From assembly GCF_000368085.1 (NCBI RefSeq), contig NZ_KB849239.1:757556-821555 (forward strand): DNA of 64,000 nt, in the 5' to 3' direction. Made by a program: the position numbers and the translations under genes. This document shows, one piece after another, positions 41,927 through 50,391 of this stretch; position 1 is the stretch's first letter; each line of letters begins with the position of its first letter. The notes under the pieces are model-generated. The model saw nothing but the letters and a program-made list of their open reading frames with translations. It was not told the DNA's origin and ran no database searches. Origin of the DNA: Acinetobacter nosocomialis NIPH 2119. GTDB taxonomy: Bacteria > Pseudomonadota > Gammaproteobacteria > Pseudomonadales > Moraxellaceae.

Positions 41927-42021
41927 TGAAGTTACTATTACTGAGCTTTCTTTTATGTGGTTGTACGGCACATACAATTAATAGCAATGTAAATGTCACA
42001 ATTTGCGTTAAAGCGATTTAA
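41926..42021 (+). CDS. Very short lipoprotein, possible Rz1-type outer spanin
   Basis: 31 codons, ATG overlapping the endolysin stop by one base (TAATG). The sequence begins with MKLLLLSFLLCGC, a charged start, a hydrophobic stretch and a lipobox ending at Cys13, leaving a mature peptide of 19 residues. Its place at the end of the lysis cassette fits an outer-membrane spanin partner, but no clear inner-membrane spanin is seen and the mature part is short and not Pro-rich. It may be a degenerate or unusually small lysis lipoprotein. Confidence 0.5.
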   Translation: MKLLLLSFLLCGCTAHTINSNVNVTICVKAI

Positions 42022-42024
42022 AAA

Positions 42025-42050
42025 AAGCCCTGAATGATCAGGGCTTTTTG
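42025..42050. terminator. Terminator between lysis cassette and minus-strand genes
   Basis: AAGCCCTGA (42025-42033), ATGA loop, TCAGGGCTT (42038-42046), with T residues after on the plus strand and A residues before, so it can serve both converging transcripts. Confidence 0.85.
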
Positions 42051-42053
42051 AAT

Positions 42054-42695
42054 TCAGTTTTGAACTTCTGCATCATAAATTGTTTTGAATGCGTTCTTCA
42101 GTTTTTCATCTTGCGTATCCGCGATGAACTTTTGCATTTTCTCTTTGTATTCCAGATGACCAGCTTTGTACTTAGCAAGTAAGTATGAAAACTCGCCTTG
42201 TTTATAGTCAGGATCTGTCTTGTTTTCTGGTTTATCTAGTGCTGTTTTCAGAACAGTTGCTGCTGTATCAAAGCATTGATTAATTGTTTGCTTGTCTTTT
42301 TGTTGCATAGTAAAGATTTGGCATTTAGCTAGATACAAAGCAGGATTTTCAGGCTTTCTTGCAATTTGTTTCTCATTTAAAGCCAATGCTTCATCATACA
42401 TCTGTGCAGCTAAGTACACATTCATTTGAAGCATTTCTCGCTTGCCCTGATCTTCCATTGTGTTGATTTCAGGCAGTAACTCTTGCATTCGTTTTTTTAG
42501 AACGTCTGGGCTCTCAAGAGAATACTTCTGCACATACTCATTATGTTTTTCCAAAATCTGCTGATCTCTAGCAGATAGTTTTTTAGGCGCTGGAGTTTCA
42601 GTTTTTGCCGCCGACTGATTTGTGCTTTCAGAAGCTTTACTACACCCACCCAGAAGTGCTGTGCCAAGAATAATTAAGGTAAGTGTCTTTCTCAT
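42054..42695 (-). CDS. Lipoprotein encoded with the PAAR protein
   Basis: 213 residues. Signal peptide MRKTLTLIILGTALLGGC with the lipid-bearing Cys at 18, then a polar linker and helical repeats (residues 45-200) spaced like TPR units. The start overlaps the stop of the PAAR gene by 4 bp, so the two are co-translated. A periplasmic lipoprotein paired with a PAAR protein could act as an immunity or chaperone partner, but no effector domain is evident. The lipobox is certain; the function is inferred from pairing. Confidence 0.7.
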   Translation of the reverse strand: MRKTLTLIILGTALLGGCSKASESTNQSAAKTETPAPKKLSARDQQILEKHNEYVQKYSLESPDVLKKRMQELLPEINTMEDQGKREMLQMNVYLAAQMYDEALALNEKQIARKPENPALYLAKCQIFTMQQKDKQTINQCFDTAATVLKTALDKPENKTDPDYKQGEFSYLLAKYKAGHLEYKEKMQKFIADTQDEKLKNAFKTIYDAEVQN

Positions 42696-43534
42696 TTCTT
42701 CCGTCTTGCTGCTGATGTAATTGTAAATTCATGCACTACATGAGGTGGATTTGTAACAACTGTTCCACCATCAAACTTGGCATCATATTTCATTGTCAAT
42801 TGAACTGTGATTACTGATAAGTCTGGGGGAGGTAGTTTAATTTCGCAACTACCGACAGGTTGCCTATCATTTTCCGTATTCCAATATCCCTTTTCCACTT
42901 TCAATCTCACAACATCACCTATCTGCTTTTTGTCTTTAAACAGACGCAATGCTGCTTGAGGGTAAATTGTTGCATCCCCTTTTAAAGCAGGAGGTAGTAA
43001 AGTTGCAGTCACGAATAGATTTTGTTTTTCAAATTTATATGAGACTTCAAATGTACAAGCACCGGACATAGCTTGCATAGCTAAACCGAATAATGTTGCT
43101 TTATCTTGATCGTATGGATATAGCCAAGGTTTAAAAGGAACCATTGTGGTTTTAGTATTCTCTATGTAGTAATTCTCGTACTCATCTTTTACAAAGGTGT
43201 CTGTTGCTGGTTGTTTTTGAGACATAGGGGCTGGTGATGATTTAGCAGCAGAAGATGCGGCTCCACCGCCGTTGTCTTGAACGACCAAATTTTGTTTTGG
43301 TAGAAGTTTACAACCACATGAAAGAGAGTCATTAACACGAGCAGCAGCTTTACCGAAAATTTGCATATTCGGATCGCCAGATACAATTGTTGCGACAATT
43401 TTATGTGTTGGGCAGGTTGCTTTATCACCGACACAAGCAACGGCAATGCCATCAATTAGAAACAAACTGTTCCCTGAGATTACTTGACCGCCTCCTGTAG
43501 TTGGACAGCCTATAGTTATGTATGGGGTAGCCAA
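42692..43534 (-). CDS. PAAR-domain protein with C-terminal extension
   Basis: 280 residues. Residues 1-90 are a PAAR domain (ITIGCPTTGGGQVISG, VACVGDKATCP, ARVNDSLSCGCKL), the metal-binding cone that sharpens the tip of type VI secretion spikes and some phage spikes. After a Ser/Ala/Pro-rich linker, residues 120-280 form a beta-rich domain I do not recognise (TFEVSYKFEKQNLFVTATLL); it could be a toxin, an adaptor or a fold partner. It is on the minus strand beyond the lysis genes, so it looks like cargo rather than part of this phage's tail. Confidence 0.75.
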   Translation of the reverse strand: MATPYITIGCPTTGGGQVISGNSLFLIDGIAVACVGDKATCPTHKIVATIVSGDPNMQIFGKAAARVNDSLSCGCKLLPKQNLVVQDNGGGAASSAAKSSPAPMSQKQPATDTFVKDEYENYYIENTKTTMVPFKPWLYPYDQDKATLFGLAMQAMSGACTFEVSYKFEKQNLFVTATLLPPALKGDATIYPQAALRLFKDKKQIGDVVRLKVEKGYWNTENDRQPVGSCEIKLPPPDLSVITVQLTMKYDAKFDGGTVVTNPPHVVHEFTITSAARRKK

Positions 43535-43675
43535 ATCTATACCTTCTTATTTTCATGAAGCAGAGCAATGTTAACAAAGAGGGATAGACAGTGCTGTATA
43601 GTTTTATTTATCTGGATGCTCAGCTCATACGATCAAGAGTAATGTGAATCTATGTATTTGAGTGAAAGTAATATA

Positions 43676-43700
43676 AAAAAATCCTCAATTGAGGATTTTT
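43676..43700. terminator. Symmetric terminator
   Basis: AAATCCTC, AATT centre and GAGGATTT form a perfect palindrome flanked by A and T runs, able to end transcription in both directions. It lies just downstream of the membrane-protein gene that ends at 43724. Confidence 0.8.
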
Positions 43701-43723
43701 AAAGCTCAGTATTTATAAAAATA

Positions 43724-44422
43724 CTATTTTACTTTTAAATTAATATATTGAGACATTTCAGAATTTACGATATCAAGTATTTCTTTATTAAATAATTTTT
43801 TAGAAGTCTTCATATGATTTGTCATTCTATTTAATTCAAAAACTGATTTTGATTGTGATAAGTCTCTTAGCATTCCTCCAATAGATCCTCTGTAATATCG
43901 GATTCGAGATAAATCTAGATTAAGATCAGTGTCAAAAGTCTTTTCATAAATCTTTAAATCGATTAGAAATTGTTTATAGAGCTCTTCGCATTCATTGCGA
44001 AAAATACTTCTTCTTTCTTCACATTCGTTAGCTATTTTTTCTGCCTGATCGATGAAATTCTGACTAATTTCAGGGAAGCTTTTTGCGATAAATATATGTT
44101 TTTGTGTCATTACATACTGATGATAATAATCAAGGTAACTTACAAGTTTATATAAAGATGTTTGTGTATTTTTAGCAAGTTCAGATCTATTTATGCCAGT
44201 TTGAGATTCTCTCCAATCATTAAATAAATTAGCTGCAATTATTGCTGCCCCAATAGTAGCTAAAGCTGAAAGTATACTTACTGTTAGAGACCAAGCTTCT
44301 TTTAATGGGTTATCAATTTGATTATAGGAATATAGCCAAAGAGTGAAAAAGAAAAATATGATACAAATCGAAGTAATCCAACCAATGGTATCTATTAATA
44401 AAACTTTAATTTTTGAATTCAT
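43724..44422 (-). CDS. Two-helix membrane protein of unknown function (232 aa)
   Basis: Residues 10-32 and 45-66 are hydrophobic membrane segments; the remaining 165 residues are cytosolic helices with many charged residues. The junction after the second segment reads IIAANLFNDWRESQ. The same layout and a similar junction (IIAILLLNSWRYQ) occur in the protein at 47165. No enzymatic motif. Located among prophage cargo genes next to umuDC. A role in superinfection exclusion or abortive infection is possible but not shown. Confidence 0.65.
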   Translation of the reverse strand: MNSKIKVLLIDTIGWITSICIIFFFFTLWLYSYNQIDNPLKEAWSLTVSILSALATIGAAIIAANLFNDWRESQTGINRSELAKNTQTSLYKLVSYLDYYHQYVMTQKHIFIAKSFPEISQNFIDQAEKIANECEERRSIFRNECEELYKQFLIDLKIYEKTFDTDLNLDLSRIRYYRGSIGGMLRDLSQSKSVFELNRMTNHMKTSKKLFNKEILDIVNSEMSQYINLKVK

Positions 44423-44520
44423 AACTTTGAGTACTTCTGAGATTAGCTTATTTTAGATAATCATAAATATTAATCTAGTCGAATAAATGGAAAATTCTTT
44501 TAAGTTTTTGATAGTGAAAC

Positions 44521-44577
44521 GAGCAGAAATTTGCTCAAAAATTTTAAAATCCGACGAAAGTGAGCAAAAAATTGCTC
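44521..44577. repeat. Two palindrome-like repeats after umuC
   Basis: GAGCAGAAATTTGCTC (44521-44536) and GAGCAAAAAATTGCTC (44562-44577) are near-identical hairpin elements 41 bp apart. The second overlaps the last bases of the umuC stop. They may act as a transcript end or as a protein binding site. Confidence 0.5.
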
Positions 44578-45874
44578 ATTTAGTTATGAGTGGTAGTTCA
44601 TCCCATTTAAATGGATTCCTAGTTAATTTGTCTCGTGACATTGACCAGTTGCGACCTGGTACATAACACGAACTTATACCGAGTTTTTTCTTTCCGAATT
44701 TAGTGTGCACGCTATCTAGTGTTTTCATCAACTGTTCTTTCTTTTCTATTGCATCAAAATCTGTGAGCAAGTCATATGTATGGCCAGCCTTGGGTTCTAG
44801 CCCAGTTAATATGACACCACATTTTTTATACTTAATATCTTCTTTATAAATGTGAGATACCATTTTTGTAGCGGCTTTTACGAAATCTAACGCACAATCT
44901 GTTGGCTGTGAAAATGAGCCGGTTATTGACTTGCTATAGAAAGGTACATTTTCATCAAAAGGACTAGATTGAACAAAAACAATAAGACACCCGCATAATG
45001 ACTCATCATCTCTCAATCTCTTACAAGCTTCTTGAGCATGCATCGCTATCGCTTCTTGAAGGTCAATGAGTTCTGTAACTTTTGCACCAAAAGAACATGA
45101 CTTAATAATTTGCTTTTTAGAGGGTGGGGTGTCTTCAATTTCAAGGCAAGAGATGCCTTGCAGCTCATTAATTGTACGAGCCATCACAATAGAAAATCTT
45201 CTTTGCATCTCCCTGGGTTCACTACATGCGAGATCAAATACAGTGTTAATTCCCATTGATTGAAGCTTTTTAGCGTGCTTACGGCCAACACCCCAAACCT
45301 CAGAAACATCAATCTGCGCGAAGTAATATTCTTTATTGCAAGGGTCCATGTTTACCAAATCGCAAACGCCATTAAACGATTGATTTTTCTTAGCTATATG
45401 GTTAGCAATCTTCGATTCTGTTTTGCTTCTACCGATTCCAACGCACACAGGTAATCCAAGCCATTTCCATATTTTTAAGCGCATATCTTGAGCGACCTTT
45501 TCTAGGTCAAAATTTTTTTCATAAGCTGAAAAATCAACAAAACACTCATCTATTGAATATTTCTCAACATCTTCGTCAGTTACATACGATGCAAGAATTT
45601 TATGAAATCTGCGCGACATTTCAGCGTAAAGTTCATAATTACTAGAGAGAACAATTACATTGTGCTTTTGTACGATTTCTCTGATTTGGAATAATGGCAC
45701 ACCCATTTTTATATTTAAGATTTTTGCTTCATTACTGCGCGCAACGGCGCAGCCGTCATTATTTGATAAAACGATGACCGGCTTATTGTTTAAGCTTGGA
45801 TTAAAGACTCTTTCACATGAGACATACATGTTATTTACATCTATGAGAAAAAAGACTTTATCTTTGTGCCTCAT
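44576..45874 (-). CDS. umuC: Y-family DNA polymerase, UmuC subunit (prophage copy)
   Basis: 432 residues from the ATG at 45874, which overlaps the umuD stop by 4 bp (ATGA); a longer in-frame TTG-type start would extend far into umuD. Motifs: [19 protein letters not shown] and [15 protein letters not shown] in the palm, with catalytic acidic pair in [11 protein letters not shown] (about residue 102). The little-finger domain and C-terminal tail are complete. Together with UmuD' it forms a mutagenic lesion-bypass polymerase. Carried by the prophage, it may increase SOS mutagenesis of the host. Confidence 0.93.
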   Translation of the reverse strand: MRHKDKVFFLIDVNNMYVSCERVFNPSLNNKPVIVLSNNDGCAVARSNEAKILNIKMGVPLFQIREIVQKHNVIVLSSNYELYAEMSRRFHKILASYVTDEDVEKYSIDECFVDFSAYEKNFDLEKVAQDMRLKIWKWLGLPVCVGIGRSKTESKIANHIAKKNQSFNGVCDLVNMDPCNKEYYFAQIDVSEVWGVGRKHAKKLQSMGINTVFDLACSEPREMQRRFSIVMARTINELQGISCLEIEDTPPSKKQIIKSCSFGAKVTELIDLQEAIAMHAQEACKRLRDDESLCGCLIVFVQSSPFDENVPFYSKSITGSFSQPTDCALDFVKAATKMVSHIYKEDIKYKKCGVILTGLEPKAGHTYDLLTDFDAIEKKEQLMKTLDSVHTKFGKKKLGISSCYVPGRNWSMSRDKLTRNPFKWDELPLITK

Positions 45875-46371
45875 GATTTTTTTCTTGCATTTTTTAGAAT
45901 ATAGGTAACCACGCCCCAAATTATTAGTTCTTGCCCGTCATGAAGATGAATATCATCATAATCTGGGTTTTCAGCTTTTAACCAACGCTCATTTTCATCA
46001 ATCATTAAGCGTTTAACAGTAAAATCATTATCTATAAGTGCAACAACAATATCGTTGTGTTTAGCATCAAGACTACGATCAACAATCAACTCATCATCAA
46101 TATCAATGCCAGCGTTAAGCATCGAAAGTGATGCCACTCTAACAATAAATGTTGCTTCTTCATTTTTAATTAGGTGCTCATTCATGTCGAGAGTTCGATC
46201 AACATAATCTTGAGCAGGAGAGGGAAAACCAGCTGAAACTTTTTCTATAGCTAAAGGTATTGAAAAAAAAGTAGTAGGTGAAACTAATTTTATGGATTCA
46301 ACCTCACTCAATACCTTGCCAGCATTGAGATGTGGTTTAATTTCGATAATGGAATTGGGGATAATGCTCAT
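45871..46371 (-). CDS. umuD: UmuD-type SOS mutagenesis protein (prophage copy)
   Basis: 166 residues, AAGGAG before ATG. Self-cleavage site Ala47-Gly48 in [16 protein letters not shown]; catalytic Ser83 in VASLSM and Lys120 in FTVKRL, 37 residues apart as in E. coli UmuD. It has about 24 more residues before the cleavage site than E. coli UmuD (139 residues in all), but is shorter than the Acinetobacter regulator UmuDAb. RecA-stimulated cleavage yields the UmuD' partner of UmuC. The upstream inverted repeat at 46380-46402 probably controls it. Confidence 0.92.
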   Translation of the reverse strand: MSIIPNSIIEIKPHLNAGKVLSEVESIKLVSPTTFFSIPLAIEKVSAGFPSPAQDYVDRTLDMNEHLIKNEEATFIVRVASLSMLNAGIDIDDELIVDRSLDAKHNDIVVALIDNDFTVKRLMIDENERWLKAENPDYDDIHLHDGQELIIWGVVTYILKNARKKS

Positions 46372-46379
46372 AGTTACTC

Positions 46380-46402
46380 CTTGATTTCGTTACATAATCA
46401 AG
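46380..46402 (-). promoter_or_regulatory. Probable SOS operator of prophage umuDC
   Basis: CTTGATT (46380-46386) and AATCAAG (46396-46402) form a perfect inverted repeat with a nine-base spacer. It lies nine bases before the umuD start, overlapping the ribosome site, and downstream of a TTGAAT-N18-TATCAT promoter candidate. A close relative sits at the umuC-like gene upstream region (54277-54298). Confidence 0.65.
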
Positions 46403-46453
46403 ATGATATGCTAGAGCTTGGTTTAAATTCAAATTAAAAAAATTGTGCATAAA

Positions 46454-46469
46454 TAATGACTAGTCATTA
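46454..46469. promoter_or_regulatory. 16-bp perfect palindrome upstream of umuDC
   Basis: TAATGACTAGTCATTA is a perfect palindrome between the SRAP gene stop (46513) and the umuD operator. It could be a dimeric repressor site; no known regulator is assigned. Confidence 0.4.
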
Positions 46470-46512
46470 CTTGTCGCGTTAGTTAGTGCATTTGGTCGGA
46501 AATTCAACGGTG

Positions 46513-47148
46513 CTAATTTGCACTTTTTTTTGGTTTTGGGAAGTAGTCTGCAGTAAATTCACCTAAGGGCATTTCAAAGAAAAATTGATCAGCATCTTCT
46601 TTTTTGCAGTTCAACCAGTCTTCTCGATACTCTTCAGGAATTACGATGATAGATCTCTTTTCATCTTCTGGCTTATGAAACTGTGACATAAATGGGTGGT
46701 CGTCTGCATTGATAGTCAGCATAGACATTGATCTAACTTGCCGCCCATCAATGACAGTAGAATCGTAAATAGCAGCTACTGTAAAAGGTAAGCCATCCTC
46801 TCGAAAAATCCCCCATCTTTCCGCTTTACCATTCACATACCTAGGCTCATAAATTTTTTCTACAGGTATTAACGCGAATTGGCTTTTAGCCCAAGCATGT
46901 CGGAAACTCGGCTTTTTATCTACCGTCTCAGTTCTAGCGTTATATGTATACTTTGAGAATTTTAAGTCATGGTTCCAAGGCGGAATCATACCGAACTTTA
47001 CTTGCCGCCATTCGATATGGCCATCTTTGGAAAATATAAGAGGGCAGTCGTAACCAGGATAAACATCGGCTTTATAGTCGAACGTAGGTTCGAAGAGATC
47101 TAGTAGATGTACTCGGTCTTTTGATATTGGTTCGTAATTAGCGCACAT
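46513..47148 (-). CDS. SRAP-family protein (YedK/HMCES-type abasic-site crosslinker)
   Basis: 211 residues beginning Met-Cys: the Cys2 nucleophile forms a thiazolidine crosslink with abasic sites in single-stranded DNA. YNARTET holds the conserved Asn near residue 70, and LIPVEKIYEP the catalytic Glu region. The usual histidine area reads SQFHKPEDEKRS instead of the common H-RMP form, a noticeable divergence. It lies upstream of umuDC on the same strand, so the prophage carries a DNA-damage cluster. Seventeen bases separate it from the upstream membrane-protein gene. Confidence 0.88.
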   Translation of the reverse strand: MCANYEPISKDRVHLLDLFEPTFDYKADVYPGYDCPLIFSKDGHIEWRQVKFGMIPPWNHDLKFSKYTYNARTETVDKKPSFRHAWAKSQFALIPVEKIYEPRYVNGKAERWGIFREDGLPFTVAAIYDSTVIDGRQVRSMSMLTINADDHPFMSQFHKPEDEKRSIIVIPEEYREDWLNCKKEDADQFFFEMPLGEFTADYFPKPKKSAN

Positions 47149-47164
47149 AGTATTTACTCACTAT

Positions 47165-48013
47165 TTATGCTCTATTAATTTCACTAATCTTAGCGCTTAA
47201 TTGCTTATAATAACTATCCATTAAATCGTAATATTCTTTGTATGTTTTACGTACAGATATCATTTCTCCTGATTCCTTATCCATTTCCATATTAATACCA
47301 GTATTATCATAATGATAATTAAAATTAGAATATTGGCTTTCAATTTGCCTTTTTTGTGGAGATCCTTCTGGAAAGATTATAGTAAAATTAGAGTCAACCC
47401 ATCCGTTACCTAAAGGCTGCTCTTTTAATTGATAATAGATAAGAGAGTAGCAATCACTAATAATTTGCTTATTTATATATAGAAAATCATTTGCAATTCC
47501 ATAATATTCATTAAAAAGTTTCTTTAACTCAGTATCTTCATTGTAATTTAGATACCTTTCCATGTGTAAATAAAAGTCATTAAGACATTCATCTGAAATT
47601 TTAAGGGGACGGCGGAATAAAGAGTGAGCAAGATAATATGTATGATCTTGACTACCTACCTCATGAATTTTTATTACTGCTTGACAAATTGGATAAATTT
47701 TATTTTTAAATCTAATTAAATTTTCCTCACAAGAGTTCAACAATGTTGAATCAGCTTCAAAGTTTTTTTGGTATCTCCATGAATTTAATAACAGGATTGC
47801 TATAATAGGTGCAATCAGTGTAGCGGACCAAACAAACATATTTGAAACAACACTAGGTATCTCTTTTTTATCTGTTTCACAAAACGTTGTAAGTGCTAAG
47901 CCAATACATAAAGCGAAGCAGACCAAGACTATATAGAAAATCAAACTAAGTGCAATTGTTTCAGCTAGTTCATTTGACGTAATTTTATTTTTTAAAAAGT
48001 TTAATATTTTCAT
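47165..48013 (-). CDS. Two-helix membrane protein of unknown function (282 aa)
   Basis: Hydrophobic segments at about 20-45 and 58-78, then roughly 200 residues of charged cytosolic helices. The membrane exit IIAILLLNSWRYQKNFEADS resembles that of the protein at 43724. It is first in the run leading to SRAP and umuDC and is the outermost large gene of the prophage. No enzymatic motif seen. As for its counterpart, a phage-exclusion or defence role is a guess from location and topology. Confidence 0.65.
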   Translation of the reverse strand: MKILNFLKNKITSNELAETIALSLIFYIVLVCFALCIGLALTTFCETDKKEIPSVVSNMFVWSATLIAPIIAILLLNSWRYQKNFEADSTLLNSCEENLIRFKNKIYPICQAVIKIHEVGSQDHTYYLAHSLFRRPLKISDECLNDFYLHMERYLNYNEDTELKKLFNEYYGIANDFLYINKQIISDCYSLIYYQLKEQPLGNGWVDSNFTIIFPEGSPQKRQIESQYSNFNYHYDNTGINMEMDKESGEMISVRKTYKEYYDLMDSYYKQLSAKISEINRA

Positions 48014-48116
48014 TAAGCTAATTTCACTGTATAAAAATCAATTTGGTAAAAGCTAATATTTAAATCAGTTTGGCCCAACTATCTACATGATCTGCCCACC
48101 ATTACATCATCTATTT

Positions 48117-48242
48117 TTAACTTTTAACTATACTCATTACTATATAATTATTCTGCAAGCCTAATGACCAGCCGATCTCTTTATAGAATGGCTCACCATA
48201 TTTGATTGTGTGCTCTATGTAAAAATAGACCCAGTCTTTCAT
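48117..48242 (-). CDS. Possible small protein near the prophage end (41 aa)
   Basis: 41 codons, ATG with AAGG five bases upstream. The predicted peptide begins MKDWVYFYIEHTIKYGEPF and has no membrane segment. It lies in the 510-bp stretch between the last sizeable prophage gene and the MFS gene. It may be a real small gene or a remnant of a longer one; coding status is uncertain. Confidence 0.35.
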   Translation of the reverse strand: MKDWVYFYIEHTIKYGEPFYKEIGWSLGLQNNYIVMSIVKS

Positions 48243-48377
48243 AACCTTACTTTACTCAATATTCCTGTTAAGAAGCCAAACTCAACCATGGACTGATAAT
48301 AATTCATTTCTATCCTATTCAAAATGATAGAATTACTTAGGTTTGAAAGTTGGGTGTGTTTTGCTTAAAAAGCATGC

Positions 48378-48435
48378 AGTCTACAAATTTTTTTAAATTA
48401 ATTGAAAAATAAATTTGTAGACTGATTTGTAGACT
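48378..48435. repeat. Inverted and tandem repeats, probable attachment region
   Basis: AGTCTACAAATTT (48378-48390) is the exact inverse of AAATTTGTAGACT (48411-48423), with 20 bases between. A second direct copy, GATTTGTAGACT, follows at 48424-48435. Three copies of TTTGTAGACT at a phage-chromosome border fit integrase or excisionase binding sites around attR. The matching left end lies outside the window, so the core cannot be defined. The rest of 48014-48523 holds only the possible 41-codon gene and the MFS gene leader. Confidence 0.5.
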
Positions 48436-48523
48436 AATGAAATGCAAAATACAGCATTGTGGTACAAGCGGATGCAACTTTAATTATGTTTAACTATTTG
48501 AAAATGCAAGATAAAGCAACCGA

Positions 48524-49687
48524 ATGCAACCATTAACAATTACAGCTAGACTGTCAGGATTCTACTTTTTTTACTATTCCATCGTTGGCACATTCATGCC
48601 GTATTGGAATTTATATCTTCAAGATCAAGGGTTTAATTATCAGCAGATAGGTATCTTATCATCTATTGCTATTGTAACGCGATTCTTTGCGCCTTTAGTT
48701 TGGGGTTGGATCGCAGATAAATCTGGTAAAAGAATGCTTTTGGTGAGGCTCGCAACTTGGATGGAAGCTTGTATATGGTTGGCTATCTTTATAGTTCCCA
48801 ATACATTTCAATCTGTCGCTTTACTTATGCTTATTTTTAGCTTTTTCCAAAATGCAATTTTGGCTCAGTTTGAAGGGGTAACCTTATTTTGGTTGGGCGA
48901 CCAAAGGGCAAAACTTTATGGAAAAATTCGAAAATGGGGATCGGTCGGTTTTATTGTAGGGGTGTTTACCATAGGTGCAATTTTAGAAATTATTCCAATC
49001 TCTATGTTGCCTATTTTATTACTCATAATAGCATCGCTTGCATTTATTTGGGCTTTTACGATTCGTGAACCAGAAGGGGCTCCTACTTCACAAAAGCATT
49101 TAGAACCTTTATTGCCTGTGTTAAAGCGTCCAGAAGTTGCTGCTTTTTTTACTATTGAATTTATTCTTCTTTTTTCACATGCCCCTTTTTATAGTTTTTA
49201 TAGCAATTTTCTAAAATCTTTAAATTACAGTACCACTGAAATTGGCTTTTTATGGGCAATGGGAGTGATTGCTGAAATTGTGATGTTTGCATATGCCGCT
49301 ACGTTTTTTAAATATTTTTCGTGGCGTAGTCTTGTTGCCATGTGCTTAGTTTTAACAAGCATACGCTGGTTGTTGGTGGCTCTCTTCTCTCATTATTTTA
49401 TAGGTCAGTTATTTGCACAGTGCTTACATGCTTTTAGTTTTGGCTTGTTTCATCTTATTGCAATGCGTCTCATTTTTCAGAACTTTTCAATAGGGCAGCA
49501 AGGTCGAGGTCAGGCTTTTTATAGCACCATGTGGGGACTTGGGGTTGCCTTTGGAAGTATTCTGGCTGGTCATTATTGGAAAATTCTTACTGGTGAGCAT
49601 ATTTTTATGATTGCTGCATTAGTAGTGCTTCTAGGTTTGTGCTTTGTATTTTGGCTACCTAAACAGATTGAAAAGCCAGCTTCTTAA
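48524..49687 (+). CDS. MFS transporter, HcaT/phenylpropionate-permease-like
   Basis: 387 residues, about 12 membrane segments. The N-terminus (FYFFYYSIVGTFMPYWNLYL) and the GWIADKSGKRMLL loop between helices 2 and 3 match the MFS_1-like group that includes HcaT and related uptake permeases. Substrate cannot be read from the sequence. It is the first gene outside the prophage. No clear ribosome site precedes the ATG, and integration has placed phage repeats about 90 bp upstream, so its native promoter may have been affected. Confidence 0.8.
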   Translation: MQPLTITARLSGFYFFYYSIVGTFMPYWNLYLQDQGFNYQQIGILSSIAIVTRFFAPLVWGWIADKSGKRMLLVRLATWMEACIWLAIFIVPNTFQSVALLMLIFSFFQNAILAQFEGVTLFWLGDQRAKLYGKIRKWGSVGFIVGVFTIGAILEIIPISMLPILLLIIASLAFIWAFTIREPEGAPTSQKHLEPLLPVLKRPEVAAFFTIEFILLFSHAPFYSFYSNFLKSLNYSTTEIGFLWAMGVIAEIVMFAYAATFFKYFSWRSLVAMCLVLTSIRWLLVALFSHYFIGQLFAQCLHAFSFGLFHLIAMRLIFQNFSIGQQGRGQAFYSTMWGLGVAFGSILAGHYWKILTGEHIFMIAALVVLLGLCFVFWLPKQIEKPAS

Positions 49688-49858
49688 ATCAAATGTTGCT
49701 AAAAATTGTTAGGGATGAGTAGTTAAAGATAAAAATTGTTTGATGAGAAGTATCGGTTCGTTACGGTTGAAAAATATTGTTTTTATATGGTTATGAAACA
49801 ATGTTTTTCTAAAAAAATGTGCTAACTTAAACCCATGCGTTTAATGATTAATAAATCT

Positions 49859-50338
49859 ATGAAAAATATTTATATTATGGGATTATTATTGGCTTGTTCT
49901 GGTTTTGCTATGGCTGAGACAGTGACTCAACAGCCAACGGAACAGCCCGTACGCACTGCTAGTAATCCTAACGCTATACGTATTGTTACGCGTCCTGAAA
50001 TTATGGGATTGTGGGGAATGGAGATTCCAAATAATAAAAAATGTGTAGAGTACTATAATTTCCGTAGTAGTAATGATGTGGTGATTAAAAGCGGTGAAGA
50101 ATGGTCATATGGTATTTATGAATATCAACCATCTGATGACCCTAAAGAGCAGTTATCAGCTCTAGTGATGCAGATTAAGTTTGATAATAATAAAGTTGAT
50201 TGTTCTGGTCAGCAGCAAGATCAGACTGGTGATGTTTCCCAGTATTTTGTGCAATGGAAAAATGACCATACCATCAATTTCTGCTCAACTGCTAAAGGCG
50301 AGCAATGCTTTGCAACACTACGTCGCATGTTGCCATAA
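49859..50338 (+). CDS. Small secreted protein of unknown function
   Basis: 159 residues from the ATG at 49859; an in-frame ATG at 49835 adds eight residues before the signal peptide. MKNIYIMGLLLACSGFAMA is a signal peptide with an AMA-E cleavage site. The mature protein has four cysteines (KKCVEYY, VDCSGQ, NFCSTA, EQCFAT) that could form two disulfides in the periplasm. A Thr/Gln/Pro-rich linker precedes the folded part. No known family recognised. Confidence 0.7.
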   Translation: MKNIYIMGLLLACSGFAMAETVTQQPTEQPVRTASNPNAIRIVTRPEIMGLWGMEIPNNKKCVEYYNFRSSNDVVIKSGEEWSYGIYEYQPSDDPKEQLSALVMQIKFDNNKVDCSGQQQDQTGDVSQYFVQWKNDHTINFCSTAKGEQCFATLRRMLP

Positions 50339-50348
50339 ATTTGAATTA

Positions 50349-50382
50349 ATAAAAAAGCCTCTTATGTAAGAGGCTTTTTTTA
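50349..50382. terminator. Two-way terminator between converging genes
   Basis: AGCCTCTTA (50356-50364) pairs with TAAGAGGCT (50367-50375), flanked by A and T runs. It ends both the secreted-protein gene and accC on the other strand. Confidence 0.9.
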
Positions 50383-50391
50383 TTATGCATA

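Larger units (their letters stand above)
1..48435. mobile_element. Prophage, late region and right end (contractile-tailed phage)
   Basis: A continuous block of phage genes: terminase, portal, capsid, sheath-like, baseplate, fibre, antirestriction and lysis genes, followed by minus-strand cargo genes. The left end is outside the window. The right limit is placed at the inverted and direct repeats at 48378-48435, just before the chromosomal MFS gene. Myovirus type is inferred from baseplate J-like, tail-I-like and sheath-like proteins and a gpV-type spike domain. No integrase or repressor is visible, so whether the element can excise cannot be judged here. The exact right edge is an inference. 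Confidence 0.9.
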
